Of a stretch of 26,504 nucleotides of DNA, positions 1 to 8,264 are shown piece by piece. Position numbers and translations under genes: made by a program. This DNA is from JACDAS01 sp046262415 (lineage in GTDB: Bacteria > Actinomycetota > Thermoleophilia > Gaiellales > Gaiellaceae), in NCBI GenBank assembly GCA_046262415.1, contig JBHEMU010000088.1, positions 1 to 26,504 of the forward strand, written 5' to 3'. Positions within the stretch are counted from its first letter, which is position 1. Every line of letters begins with the position of its first letter. The notes beneath the pieces are model-generated. The model did no database searches and was not told the origin of the DNA. It saw nothing but the letters and a program-made list of their open reading frames with translations.

Positions 1-921
1 GAGGTGAAGCGTGCGCGAATAGAGGTGAGGCTGGAAGAGGGCCAAGAGGCGGCGGGGAGGCGGATCGAGCCGCCGGGCGGCGGCGAGTGCGGCCTCGACC
101 TCGGCGGGGTGGTGGGCGTAGTCGTCAACGACGCGGACTCCACCCGCCACGCCGGTGAGCTGGAAGCGGCGCTCGGCGCCCGTGAAGCCGGGGAGCACCC
201 GTGCCGCTTCTCCGCGCGCCACCCCCGCGAGCTCGAGCGCGGCGAGGGCCGCGGCGGCATTCCGGCGGTTGTGCTCGCCGGGGAGCGCGAGCTCGAACTC
301 GACCGGCTCGAGCTCCTCGCCCCGCACGACCTGGGGCACCTTCGCGAGCCAGTCCTCGAAGAGCCGGGCGACCTCGAGCCGCGAGGTGAACGTCGTGTGG
401 TGGTCCAGGTCGACGTTCGTGACCACGGCGATTCGGGGACGAAGCGCCGCCACCGTCCGGTCGGACTCGTCTCCTTCGACGACGAGCCACCCGCTCCCCG
501 CGCGCGCGTTGCCGCCGAGCTGAGGGACGTCCGCCCCGATCAGGTACGAGGGATCGCGCCCGAGCCGGTCGAGACAGAAGGCGATCATCGCCGCCGTCGT
601 CGTCTTCCCGTGCGCGCCGGCGACCACGATCGCGTCCTGGAGGGAGACCAGCTCGGCGAGAAGCTCCGCGCGCGTGCGCCCCTCGACCCGGCCCGCGTAC
701 GCGGTCGAGACGACGACTTCCCAGCCCTCGGGCGCCCCGGGGGGCTCCTCCGCGATCGTCACCGGGATGCCGGCGGCCACGACGTTGTCGAGATAGGGCG
801 TCTGCACGCGGTCCCACCCGGCTACCTCGGCGCCCCAGGCGAGGGCGAGGACGGCATACGCGGAGAGGCCCGCGCCGCCGATGCCGGCGAACCAGATCCT
901 CCTGCCCTCAAGCGGACGCAA
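1..921 (-). CDS. murC: UDP-N-acetylmuramate--L-alanine ligase (MurC), 3' end cut by window edge
   Basis: MurC adds L-alanine to UDP-MurNAc, the first amino-acid ligation of peptidoglycan synthesis in the cytoplasm. The 307 visible codons show the N-terminal Rossmann start FAGIGGAGLSA (about residues 11-21), the ATP-binding loop GAHGKTTT (102-109), EGDESD (149-154) and, at the edge, QPHLYSRT, the MurC-type start of the C-terminal ligase domain. The HGKTTT loop separates it from MurD/E/F, which have TNGKTTT or STGKTST loops. About 150 residues should lie beyond position 1. The only in-frame start after an upstream stop is TTG at 919-921, which overlaps the 3' end of murG by 14 nt. I infer translational coupling to murG in the dcw operon. 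Confidence 0.93.
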   Translation of the reverse strand, partial: MRPLEGRRIWFAGIGGAGLSAYAVLALAWGAEVAGWDRVQTPYLDNVVAAGIPVTIAEEPPGAPEGWEVVVSTAYAGRVEGRTRAELLAELVSLQDAIVVAGAHGKTTTAAMIAFCLDRLGRDPSYLIGADVPQLGGNARAGSGWLVVEGDESDRTVAALRPRIAVVTNVDLDHHTTFTSRLEVARLFEDWLAKVPQVVRGEELEPVEFELALPGEHNRRNAAAALAALELAGVARGEAARVLPGFTGAERRFQLTGVAGGVRVVDDYAHHPAEVEAALAAARRLDPPPRRLLALFQPHLYSRTLHL

Positions 922-1972
922 GCGCGATCAGCTCCTCGGCGATCTCGTCGGCCGCGTCGGGACGAGCGACGCGCCGCATCGCCTGGCCCATCTCGCCGAG
1001 GCGCCCCCGGTCTGCGAGCAGCTCTTCGACGAGCCCTGGAACGCGGTCGAGCTCCGCCTCGGGCACCAGCACCGCGCCGCCGGCCTGCGCGAAGTAGCTC
1101 GCGTTCAGGGTCTGGTGGTCGGCCGTGGCGTGAGGGTACGGCACGAGGACGGCGGGCTTCCCTGCAGCGGCGAGCTCCCAGGCGGACCCGCCCGCGCGCG
1201 CGAGGACCAGGTCGGCCGCGGCCAGCGCGTCGCCGAACCGCTCGACCGACGGGAGCAGCCGGTAGTCGCCGCGCCGCACGCGCTCGTGCAGGGCGTGCTC
1301 GTCCCGCTCTCCCGAGAGGTGGAGGACGGCCGGCCCCGCTTCCCCCCACGTTGCAACGGCGAACTCGTTCAGGGCTCGCGCGCCCGCGAGAGCGCCGAAG
1401 ACGCCGAGCACGGGGCCGCTCTCGGGAAGCCGGAGTTGACGCCGGGCGGCGACGGGATCGCCCGCGACCGAGCGGGCCGGGATCGGCCGGCCCACGCTGC
1501 GGAAGCGGGGTCCGCTGCGGATCGGATAGGCGAGAAAGACGCGGCGGGCAAAGGGTTGCGCCAGCCGGTTCGCGAGGCCGAGGTGCGCGTCGGCCTCGCT
1601 CAGCGCCGCCGGGATCCGGCGCAGCCACGCTGCGAGCACCATCGGCCCCGCGACGAAGCCCCCGCCGCCGAAGACGACGTCCGGACGCCGGCGCGCCAGG
1701 ATCCGCAGGCACGCGGCAGGCGCCCGGCCCGACAGGATCAGCGCGCGCAGCTGTGCCAGGCCGACGCGGCGGGGCAGCCCCGAGACGCGGAACGGGTCGA
1801 ACTCGAAGCCGGCCTCAGGGACGAGGCGTGCCTCGACCCGCGCCGGCGACCCGGCGAAGGTCACCCGCACGCCGCGGCTTCGCAGCGACTCCGCCACGGC
1901 GAGGGCCGGCAGCACGTGGCCTGCCGTCCCCCCGGCGGCGATCAGGCACGCGAGCTGCCGTCGATCGTGCAT
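908..1972 (-). CDS. murG: UDP-GlcNAc:lipid I N-acetylglucosaminyltransferase (MurG)
   Basis: MurG transfers GlcNAc from UDP-GlcNAc to lipid I to give lipid II on the inner face of the membrane. The 354-residue product has the family length. It has the N-terminal glycine loop AAGGTAGHVLPALAVAE (from residue 12) and the C-terminal UDP-GlcNAc site with ELAAAGKPAVLVPYPHAT followed by DHQ, both diagnostic for this GT28 enzyme. The ATG start precedes the conserved loop by about 12 residues, which fits homologues. Its first 158 bp are shared with the 3' end of the ftsW reading frame in another frame, and its stop overlaps the murC start. It sits between ftsW and murC as in most dcw clusters. Confidence 0.96.
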   Translation of the reverse strand: MHDRRQLACLIAAGGTAGHVLPALAVAESLRSRGVRVTFAGSPARVEARLVPEAGFEFDPFRVSGLPRRVGLAQLRALILSGRAPAACLRILARRRPDVVFGGGGFVAGPMVLAAWLRRIPAALSEADAHLGLANRLAQPFARRVFLAYPIRSGPRFRSVGRPIPARSVAGDPVAARRQLRLPESGPVLGVFGALAGARALNEFAVATWGEAGPAVLHLSGERDEHALHERVRRGDYRLLPSVERFGDALAAADLVLARAGGSAWELAAAGKPAVLVPYPHATADHQTLNASYFAQAGGAVLVPEAELDRVPGLVEELLADRGRLGEMGQAMRRVARPDAADEIAEELIALASA

Positions 1973-3047
1973 CCTGACCGGCGATGTTAAGGAGCACGCC
2001 GACCGACGCGAGCGCCACCACGAGGCTCGAGCCCCCGTACGAGACGAACGGCAGCGGGATCCCGGTCAGCGGCGCCAGGCCCATCACCGCCGCCAGGTTC
2101 AGGGCCGCCTGACCGCAGACGAGCACGGTCAGCCCCGCGGCGAGACGCTTGCCGAAGGGGTCGCGGCAGCGCAGCGCGATGTTGAAGCCCGCATGAGCGA
2201 ACGCGACGTACGCGGCCATGAGCGCGGCCGTCCCGACGAGGCCGACCTCCTCGCCGATGATCGCGAAGATCATGTCCGTGTGCGCCTCCGGCAGGTAGAA
2301 GACCTTCTGGACCCCCTCGCCGATGCCGACCCCGAGGATCCCGCCCGACCCGAGGCCGATCATCGCCTGCACCGTCTGGAAGCCGGCGCCCTGGGCGTCG
2401 TCCCAGGGGTTCAGGAACGCGAAGATCCGGGCCCGCCGGTAGGGCTCGGCCCAGATCGCGGCCAGCCCCAAAACGACGGCGACGCTCCCGCCGAGTGCGA
2501 GCGTTCGCAGAGGAGTCCCCGAGACGAGCAGCATCGCGCCGAGCATCCCCGTCATCGCGATCGCGGTGCCCAGATCGGGCTCCAGGAGCAGAAGGGCGCA
2601 GAACACGGCGGCGACGAGGCCGAGCGGGCGCGCCAGCTCCGCCAGGGTCCGCGGCGGCCGGGCGCGGGCCAGGTAGGCGGCTGCCCAGGTCGCGAGGCCG
2701 AGCTTCGCGAACTCCGAGGGCTGGAACGTCGCCGGCCCGGCTTCGATCCAGCGGCGGGCGCCGTTGATCGGCTCGGCGACGAGGAGCACGGCGACCAGCA
2801 ACGCCGCACTGGCGACGAGGAGCACCGGCGCGAGCCGCCGCCAGGTCTGGAAGGGCACGCGCGCCGCAGCGGCGAGCAGCGCGAGCCCCACGACCGCCGC
2901 CAGAGCCTGCCGCTTGACGTAGTAGCCCGGGTCGGAATCGCCCACGGCCGCCGGTGCGGACGTGGCGCTGTAGACCATCACGAGGCCGAACGCGAGCAGG
3001 GCCAGCGTGACCAGGACCAGCACCTGAGCCTCGAGGCCTTTCCTCAC
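1815..3047 (-). CDS. ftsW: Septal peptidoglycan glycosyltransferase FtsW (SEDS family)
   Basis: FtsW is the polytopic SEDS protein that polymerises lipid II at the division septum together with the class B transpeptidase FtsI. The 410-residue product is strongly hydrophobic with about ten membrane segments. It shows GARRWIEAGPATFQPSEFAK (residues about 95-115), AHTDMIFAIIGEEVGL and GIPLPFVSYGGSS, all SEDS hallmarks. The GTG start overlaps the murD stop (GTGA). After the last helix (near VLLNIAGQ) the frame continues for roughly 50 Arg/Pro/Gly-rich residues encoded in DNA that also codes for the N-terminus of MurG. That tail looks like an out-of-frame shadow of murG rather than a conserved domain. 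RodA is the alternative, but the dcw position favours FtsW. Confidence 0.94.
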   Translation of the reverse strand: MRKGLEAQVLVLVTLALLAFGLVMVYSATSAPAAVGDSDPGYYVKRQALAAVVGLALLAAAARVPFQTWRRLAPVLLVASAALLVAVLLVAEPINGARRWIEAGPATFQPSEFAKLGLATWAAAYLARARPPRTLAELARPLGLVAAVFCALLLLEPDLGTAIAMTGMLGAMLLVSGTPLRTLALGGSVAVVLGLAAIWAEPYRRARIFAFLNPWDDAQGAGFQTVQAMIGLGSGGILGVGIGEGVQKVFYLPEAHTDMIFAIIGEEVGLVGTAALMAAYVAFAHAGFNIALRCRDPFGKRLAAGLTVLVCGQAALNLAAVMGLAPLTGIPLPFVSYGGSSLVVALASVGVLLNIAGQDARSTAARVPDRRRGDGRPRAAGPRRGGVAAKPRRAGDLRRVAGAGRGTPRP

Positions 3048-4255
3048 GCCTCCAGGTTCTGCACGAGCCGGCGGTACTCCTCGCCCCGGTGCTCGAAGTT
3101 CTCGAACTGGTCGTAGCTCGCGCAGGCCGGCGAGAGGAGGACGGTATCGCCCGGCACGGCCGCGGCGGCGGCGTCGCGGACCGCGCGCTCGAGGTCGCCG
3201 CTCCGGCGATACGCGATCCCGCGGCTCTCGAGCGCCGCGGCGATCTGCTCCGCCGCCTCGCCGACCAGGTAGATCCCGCGGACGTTCGGGCCGATCGCAC
3301 CGGCCAGCGGCCCGAACGGCTCCTGCTTGAGCGACCCGCCGAGGATCAGCCGCACCGGCCCGTCGTGCGCGGCCAGCCCGCGCCGCGCCGCCGCGACGTT
3401 CGTGGCCTTCGAGTCGTTGACGAAGCGGACGCCGCCGATCTCGGCCACCAGCTCCAGGCGGTGCGGGACGCCGGGGAACTCCCGCAAACCCTTCGCGATC
3501 GCCCGCTCGTCGACGCCGGCCGCGGTGGCCGCGGCGCTCGCTGCAGCGGCATTCTCACGGTTGTGCGCTCCCGGGATCCGCGGCTCGGCCGGAAGGGGAT
3601 CGGCCGCGTCGAACTCCACCCGCTTCGCCCGCCCCGGAACCGGGCCGAGGCGGCGGGGGACGACGGCCGCGTCCTCCGGCCGCTGGTTCTCGAAGATGCG
3701 GAGCTTGGCGCCGCGGTAGCGCTCGACCGTCCCGTGCCGGTCGAGATGATCCGGCTCGAGATTGAGCAGCACGGCGACGCGGGGACGCAGGTCGTGCACG
3801 TCCTCGAGCTGGAAGCTGGAGAGCTCGCAGACGATCCAGGCGTCCGCCGGCAGCCGGCCGTCGAGCTCGCACAGGGCCGTGCCCACGTTCCCGGCCACGG
3901 CCACGGCGCGGCCTGCGGCGCGGAAGATCGCCCCGAGGAGCTCGACCGTCGTCGTCTTGCCGTTCGTGCCGGTGACCCCGAGCAGCGGGTTCGGCAGCAG
4001 CCTCGACCCGAGCTCCACCTCGCTCCAGACCGGTATCCCGCGCCGCCGGGCCGAGCGGACGAGCTCGTGCTCTCCGGGCACCCCGGGGCTCTTGACCAGC
4101 AGCCCCGCCCCCTCCAGCGAGCCCTCGTCCCGGTCGGTGTCCTGCGTCCGGTCGACCCCGACGACCGCGACGCCCCGCCGCTCGAGGGCGGCGGCGGCGG
4201 CCCGCCCCGACCGCGCGAGGCCGAGGACCACGGCGCGCTCCGGCCACCGGGTCAC
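3044..4255 (-). CDS. murD: UDP-N-acetylmuramoyl-L-alanine--D-glutamate ligase (MurD)
   Basis: MurD adds D-glutamate to UDP-MurNAc-L-Ala in the cytoplasm. The 403-residue product has an N-terminal dinucleotide-fold start (AVVLGLARSGRAAA), the ATP loop GTNGKTTT at residues 96-103, LNLEPDHLDRHG in the central domain and FVNDSKATN in the C-terminal ligase domain, a typical MurD signature. Length is slightly below the usual 430-450. The GTG start follows the mraY stop by one base, and the stop overlaps the ftsW start, so expression is presumably coupled on both sides. Confidence 0.96.
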   Translation of the reverse strand: MTRWPERAVVLGLARSGRAAAAALERRGVAVVGVDRTQDTDRDEGSLEGAGLLVKSPGVPGEHELVRSARRRGIPVWSEVELGSRLLPNPLLGVTGTNGKTTTVELLGAIFRAAGRAVAVAGNVGTALCELDGRLPADAWIVCELSSFQLEDVHDLRPRVAVLLNLEPDHLDRHGTVERYRGAKLRIFENQRPEDAAVVPRRLGPVPGRAKRVEFDAADPLPAEPRIPGAHNRENAAAASAAATAAGVDERAIAKGLREFPGVPHRLELVAEIGGVRFVNDSKATNVAAARRGLAAHDGPVRLILGGSLKQEPFGPLAGAIGPNVRGIYLVGEAAEQIAAALESRGIAYRRSGDLERAVRDAAAAAVPGDTVLLSPACASYDQFENFEHRGEEYRRLVQNLEA

Positions 4256-4256
4256 G

Positions 4257-5270
4257 TCAGCCGCGGAAGAAGCGGAAGTAGTAGCGGTAGTAGAGGACGA
4301 AGGCGAGCGCGCAGAGGATGGCGCCGAGGATCCAGAAGCGCACCATGATCTTCGTCTCCGACCACCCCTTCATCTCGAAGTGGTGGTGGATCGGCGCCAT
4401 CAGGAACAGGCGCCGGCCGAAGTACTTGAAGCCGAACACCTGGATCATCACCGACAGGGCCTCGATCAGGAAGATGCCGCCGACGAGGAGGAGCAGGAAC
4501 TCGGTCTTGCCGACGATCGCGAAGGATGCGAGCGCGCCGCCGATCGCCATCGAGCCCGTGTCGCCCATGAACACCTCGGCCGGGAAGGCGTTGTACCAGA
4601 GGAACCCGAGGATCGCGCCCACGAGCGCGGCACCGACGATCGCCTGGTCGAGCAGCACCGTGCTCCGGTCGCCGACCGGGCCGGAGCGGATGTACCCGAG
4701 CACGTTCATCGCGGTGAAGGTGAAGACGGCGATCATTCCGATCCCGGCGGCGAGCCCGTCGAGCCCGTCGGTCAGGTTGGCCCCGTTCGAGGCGCCGGCG
4801 ATGATCAGGAAGAGCAGGCCGTACCAGGCCCAGGAGAGCGGCAGCTCCCAGTCGACGACCGGCAGGTAGACCGACGTCTCGAAGCTGCGGTGGTGGGTGA
4901 CCCACGCGACGACGGCGGTGATCGCCGCGAGGAGGAGCAGCTTCCAGCGGCCGGACAGCCCGAGCGAGCGCTTCTGCGTCAGCTTCGTGAAGTCGTCCGC
5001 GAAGCCGATCGCACCACAGGCGAGCGTGACGAAGAAGACGGTCAGCGCAGGTGTCGAGAACTTGCTCAGGGCGAGGTACGGGATCGCCATCGAGAGCAGG
5101 ATCAGCAGCCCGCCCATCGTCGGCGTGCCCTGCTTGGCGACGTGGTGCGAGGGGCCCTCCTCGCGGATCTGCTGGCCGTACTCGCGGCGGCGGAGGAAGG
5201 CGATGAACTTGGGGCCGATGGCGATCGAGATCACCATTGCCAGGATCCCGGCGAAGAGGACGCGGACCAT
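4257..5270 (-). CDS. mraY: Phospho-N-acetylmuramoyl-pentapeptide-transferase (MraY)
   Basis: MraY transfers phospho-MurNAc-pentapeptide from UDP to undecaprenyl phosphate, forming lipid I, and is an integral membrane enzyme. From the ATG at 5270 the product is 337 residues with about ten hydrophobic segments. It shows GTPTMGG near the N-terminus, GFADDFTKL (the Asp pair of the active site), GANLTDGLDGLA, FMGDTGSMAIGG and the C-terminal HHHFEMKGWSE, all family landmarks. The frame stays open upstream to about 6704, but that 478-residue extension is an out-of-frame reading of murF and not part of the protein. The start is 5 nt after the murF stop and the stop is 1 nt from the murD start. Confidence 0.96.
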   Translation of the reverse strand: MVRVLFAGILAMVISIAIGPKFIAFLRRREYGQQIREEGPSHHVAKQGTPTMGGLLILLSMAIPYLALSKFSTPALTVFFVTLACGAIGFADDFTKLTQKRSLGLSGRWKLLLLAAITAVVAWVTHHRSFETSVYLPVVDWELPLSWAWYGLLFLIIAGASNGANLTDGLDGLAAGIGMIAVFTFTAMNVLGYIRSGPVGDRSTVLLDQAIVGAALVGAILGFLWYNAFPAEVFMGDTGSMAIGGALASFAIVGKTEFLLLLVGGIFLIEALSVMIQVFGFKYFGRRLFLMAPIHHHFEMKGWSETKIMVRFWILGAILCALAFVLYYRYYFRFFRG

Positions 5271-5275
5271 TCGTG

Positions 5276-6631
5276 TTACACCTTCACCGTCGCGAGCGCC
5301 TCGGCGACCGCGTCCAGCCCGATCGCCCGCGATGCCTTGACGAGGACGCAGTCGCCCGGCCGGAGCTCGGCACGCACCGCGTCGACCAGCGGCGCCGGGT
5401 CGGGGTCCGTGGCGTACCAGCTGAAGTCGGCCCGGGCGGCGAGGTAGGCCTCGGCGAGCGGCCCGACGGCGAAGAGCGCCTCCACGCCCGCATCCGCGAT
5501 CGCCCGCGCGATCTCCTCGTGATAGCGCGGCCCCTCCGGGCCGAGCTCCGCCATGTCGCCGAGAACCGCAACGCGCCTGCGCCCGCCCGCCCTGGCGGCC
5601 AGGTGTGCCAGCGCCGCCCGCATCGAGTCGGGATTCGCGTTCCAGCTGTCGTTGATCAGCAGGCCGCCGCCGGGCAGCGCGGACTCCTCGCCGCGCCAGG
5701 CCGAGAACTCGACGTCGACCTCCTCGATCGCCTCGACCGGCAGGCCGAGCACGTCGCAGACGTGGAGCGCGGCCAGGGCGTTCACGGCCTGGTGCCTGGC
5801 GGTGAAGTCGAAGCGGATCTCGACCAGCCTCCCGCCGAGGTCGAACACGGCGCGGCTGGCGTCCCCGTCGGCGTCGAAGACGCGCACCTGGGAAGGATCG
5901 AAGCGCAGCGTCCGGAGGTCCTCGCGCTCCGGGAGGCCGGCCACGCCCGCGGGCACGATCGCGGTGCCGCCGGCCGGCAGCGCCTCGATCAGCTCGCCCT
6001 TCGCGCGCGCGACTCCGTCGAGGGAGCCGACGAGCGCGAGATGAGCCGGGCCGATGTTCGTGATCAGGCCGATGTCGGGCCGGGCGATGTCGCACAGGTA
6101 CGCGATCTGCCCGGGCCCGCGCATCGCCAGCTCGAGGATGCACACCTCCGTGTCCGTCTCGAGCCGGCACAGCGTCAGCGGGACGCCGAGCTCGGCGTTG
6201 TAGCTGCGCTCGCTCGCGACGGTGCGCAGGCGGGGCGCGCACATGGCGGCGAGGATGTCCTTCGTCGAGGTCTTGCCGGTCGACCCGGTGATCCCCACGA
6301 AGCGAGCGGAGCTTCGCTCGCGCACCGCGCGCCCGAGGGCGGCAAGCGCCGCGTGAGGGTCGTGGGGGACGAGCGTGGCGGCCGCGCCCGACTCGATCGC
6401 GGTCCGGCGGAACCCCGCACCGGCGCCGACGGCGACGAACAGGTCGCCGTCCTCGACGCGGCGCGAGTCGATGCGGACGCCCGTGATCCGTTCGGCGCCC
6501 GGCGTCCGCTCGAGCTCTCCGGGGCAGAGCCGGGCCACCTCGTCCAGCGAGAGCGGGATCAGGGAGCGGCCTCCCGGGGGCAGGCGGTCGCGCCGTGCCG
6601 GGCTGGGGACGAACCGGCGCCGACTCGGCAC
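5276..6631 (-). CDS. murF: UDP-N-acetylmuramoyl-tripeptide--D-alanyl-D-alanine ligase (MurF)
   Basis: MurF adds D-Ala-D-Ala to complete the UDP-MurNAc pentapeptide. Counted from the GTG at 6631 the product is 451 residues. It contains the MurF N-terminal substrate domain (DSRRVEDGDLFVA), the ATP loop GSTGKTST (116-123), TNIGPAHL, NDSWNANPDSM and VAVLGDMAELG, all characteristic. The N-terminal 23 residues are Arg/Pro-rich and unlike the family. Homologues generally begin at a sequence resembling IPLSLDEVA, here preceded by a CTG codon at 6560-6562 with GGGAGG 7 nt upstream, so the real start may be that CTG. The 130-200 nt before it is the only sizeable gap in the operon. Confidence 0.95.
   Translation of the reverse strand: MPSRRRFVPSPARRDRLPPGGRSLIPLSLDEVARLCPGELERTPGAERITGVRIDSRRVEDGDLFVAVGAGAGFRRTAIESGAAATLVPHDPHAALAALGRAVRERSSARFVGITGSTGKTSTKDILAAMCAPRLRTVASERSYNAELGVPLTLCRLETDTEVCILELAMRGPGQIAYLCDIARPDIGLITNIGPAHLALVGSLDGVARAKGELIEALPAGGTAIVPAGVAGLPEREDLRTLRFDPSQVRVFDADGDASRAVFDLGGRLVEIRFDFTARHQAVNALAALHVCDVLGLPVEAIEEVDVEFSAWRGEESALPGGGLLINDSWNANPDSMRAALAHLAARAGGRRRVAVLGDMAELGPEGPRYHEEIARAIADAGVEALFAVGPLAEAYLAARADFSWYATDPDPAPLVDAVRAELRPGDCVLVKASRAIGLDAVAEALATVKV
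6562..6576 (-). promoter_or_regulatory. Shine-Dalgarno placed for an alternative CTG start of murF
   Basis: Read on the minus strand, GGGAGG (6570-6575) lies 7 nt before a CTG codon (6562-6560) that begins the conserved MurF N-terminus. The upstream GTG at 6631 has no comparable purine-rich site. CTG starts are rare, so this is suggestive only. Confidence 0.4.
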
Positions 6632-6761
6632 GAAGCGCGGCGTTGCGTCGGGGATTCGCCGCTAGCGTGAGCCCCGGGAGGGGGCTCGGGGGCCCCCGGC
6701 ACACGCGACTGCCTCTTAGAGGCGATCGGCCGCGCGATTCGCTCGCCTGGGCTGCCGGCGC
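6632..6761 (-). other. Structured murE-murF intergenic region
   Basis: This 130-nt gap is exceptional in an operon whose other genes overlap or nearly touch. It contains three perfect inverted repeats. GAGCCCC/GGGGCTC has 7-bp arms and a 5-nt loop at 6669-6687. The palindrome CGGGGGCCCCCG lies at 6687-6698. GCCTCT-T-AGAGGC lies at 6711-6723. No U-tract follows any of them on the minus strand, so a classic intrinsic terminator is not supported. It could be an attenuator, an RNA-processing site or an insertion of palindromic repeat DNA. No convincing promoter was seen. Confidence 0.5.
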
Positions 6762-8258
6762 TCACGCGCGCGCACCGAGACGGCGCAGCGCCTTCCGTGC
6801 CACCTGGCGGTCGTCGAAGGGCAGCTTCCGCCCGGCGACCTCCTGGCCCTGCTCGTGGCCCTTGCCGGCGATCACGACTGCGTCCCCCGGCTCGGCGAGC
6901 TCGAGGGCGCGCTCGATCGCGGCTCGTCGGTCGGGCTCGATCTCGACCGCAGGGCCTGCCCCCGCGAGGATCTCGTCGATGATCGCGTGTGGATCCTCCG
7001 CGCGGGGGTTGTCGGACGTGACGATCGCGAGGTCGGAGAGCTCGGCTGCGATCCGGCCCATCAGCGGCCGCTTGCCCTGGTCCCGGTCCCCGCCACAGCC
7101 GAAGACCGCGATCAGGCGGCCCTCCGTCAGGTCGCGCGCGGTGCGCAGGACCTTCTCCAGCGAGGCGGGCGTGTGGGCGTAGTCGACGAGCACCGCGAAG
7201 GGCTGCCCCTCCTCCACCGCCTCGAACCGCCCGGGCACGCCCTCGATCGCCTCGACTCCGGCGGCGATGTCCTGGTCGGCGAGGTCGAGCAGGCGGGCGG
7301 CCGCCACCGCGGCCAGAATGTTCTCGACGTTGAACCGCCCGCGCAGCCGCGAGCGCAGCTCGAGCCCGGACGCCCGGAAGCGCGTGCCGGAGGCGGTCAG
7401 CTCCAGCTGCTCCGGCCGCACGTCCGCGCCGGCCGCGAAGCCGAAGGTCACCACCGGCTCGTGCCGCGCGGCGCGCAACCCCGCGAGCAGCAGCCGCCCG
7501 TATGCGTCGTCCACGTTCACCGCCGCCGGCGGCCGCTCTCCCTCCAGGAAGAGCCGCCGCTTGGCCTCGAAGTACCGCTCCATCGTGCCGTGGAAGTCGA
7601 GGTGGTCCTGCGTCAGGTTCGTGAACACGAGCGCGGCGAAGCGGACGCGGTCGAGCCGGCGGAGCTCGGACGCGTGCGAGGAGGCCTCGATCACGGAGCT
7701 GCGGTCGCCGAGATCGAGCTGCTCCCGAAACGTCCTCTGCAGGTCGATCGCTTCGGGCGTCGTACGCTCGACCGCGCGGACGCTGCCGCCGACCCGGCTC
7801 TCGACCGTCCCGAGCAGCCCCGGCCGCAATCCTGCGGCCTCGAGGATCGAGTGCAGCAAGAAGGCCGTGGTCGTCTTGCCGTTCGTCCCGGTCACCCCGG
7901 CCACGAGCAGCTCGCGCGTCGGCTCGCCGAAGAAGACGTCCGCCGCCACCGCCATCGCGGCGCGCGAGTTCGCGACGACCAGCTGCGGGACGGGCTGCTC
8001 GAGCGGCCGCTCGACCACCAGCGCCACCGCACCCCTCGCGACGGCCTCCGCGCCGAAGTCGTGCCCGTCCGCCCGCGCGCCCGCGACGCAGAAGAACAGC
8101 GAGCCCGGCCCGGCCCGGCGGGCGTCGTACGCGAGATCCTCGATCGTGACTGGGGCGCGGCCGACGACGTCGGTCGGAGCGAGCGCGGCGATTACGCGCT
8201 CCAGGTCCATTCGCGCCGCGAGTCTACCTGGGTTCACGGCGGTTCCCGCCCGCTGCAC
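6762..8258 (-). CDS. murE: UDP-MurNAc-L-Ala-D-Glu:meso-diaminopimelate ligase (MurE)
   Basis: MurE adds the third stem-peptide residue. The motif DNPRAEDP (residues 400-407 counted from the ATG at 8210) is the signature associated with meso-diaminopimelate rather than L-lysine, so this organism likely makes mDAP peptidoglycan. Other landmarks are the ATP loop GTNGKTTT (108-115), TNLTQDHLDFHG, DYAHTP and GCGGDRDQGKRPLM. The longest frame begins with GTG at 8258 (498 residues), but ATG at 8210 (482 residues) starts closer to the conserved N-terminus. Neither has a strong ribosome-binding site. It follows ftsI by 6 nt or by 54 nt depending on the start. Confidence 0.95.
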   Translation of the reverse strand: MQRAGTAVNPGRLAARMDLERVIAALAPTDVVGRAPVTIEDLAYDARRAGPGSLFFCVAGARADGHDFGAEAVARGAVALVVERPLEQPVPQLVVANSRAAMAVAADVFFGEPTRELLVAGVTGTNGKTTTAFLLHSILEAAGLRPGLLGTVESRVGGSVRAVERTTPEAIDLQRTFREQLDLGDRSSVIEASSHASELRRLDRVRFAALVFTNLTQDHLDFHGTMERYFEAKRRLFLEGERPPAAVNVDDAYGRLLLAGLRAARHEPVVTFGFAAGADVRPEQLELTASGTRFRASGLELRSRLRGRFNVENILAAVAAARLLDLADQDIAAGVEAIEGVPGRFEAVEEGQPFAVLVDYAHTPASLEKVLRTARDLTEGRLIAVFGCGGDRDQGKRPLMGRIAAELSDLAIVTSDNPRAEDPHAIIDEILAGAGPAVEIEPDRRAAIERALELAEPGDAVVIAGKGHEQGQEVAGRKLPFDDRQVARKALRRLGARA

Positions 8259-8264
8259 GAGCGG

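Noticed and set aside
4..1977. 657-codon plus-strand open frame
   Set aside because: It lies antisense to murC and murG, is extremely Arg/Gly/Pro-rich and has no recognisable domain; it is an artefact of GC-rich DNA lacking stops.
5276..6704. 478-residue N-terminal extension in frame with mraY
   Set aside because: It is the out-of-frame reading of murF. The conserved MraY protein starts at the ATG at 5270, 5 nt after the murF stop.
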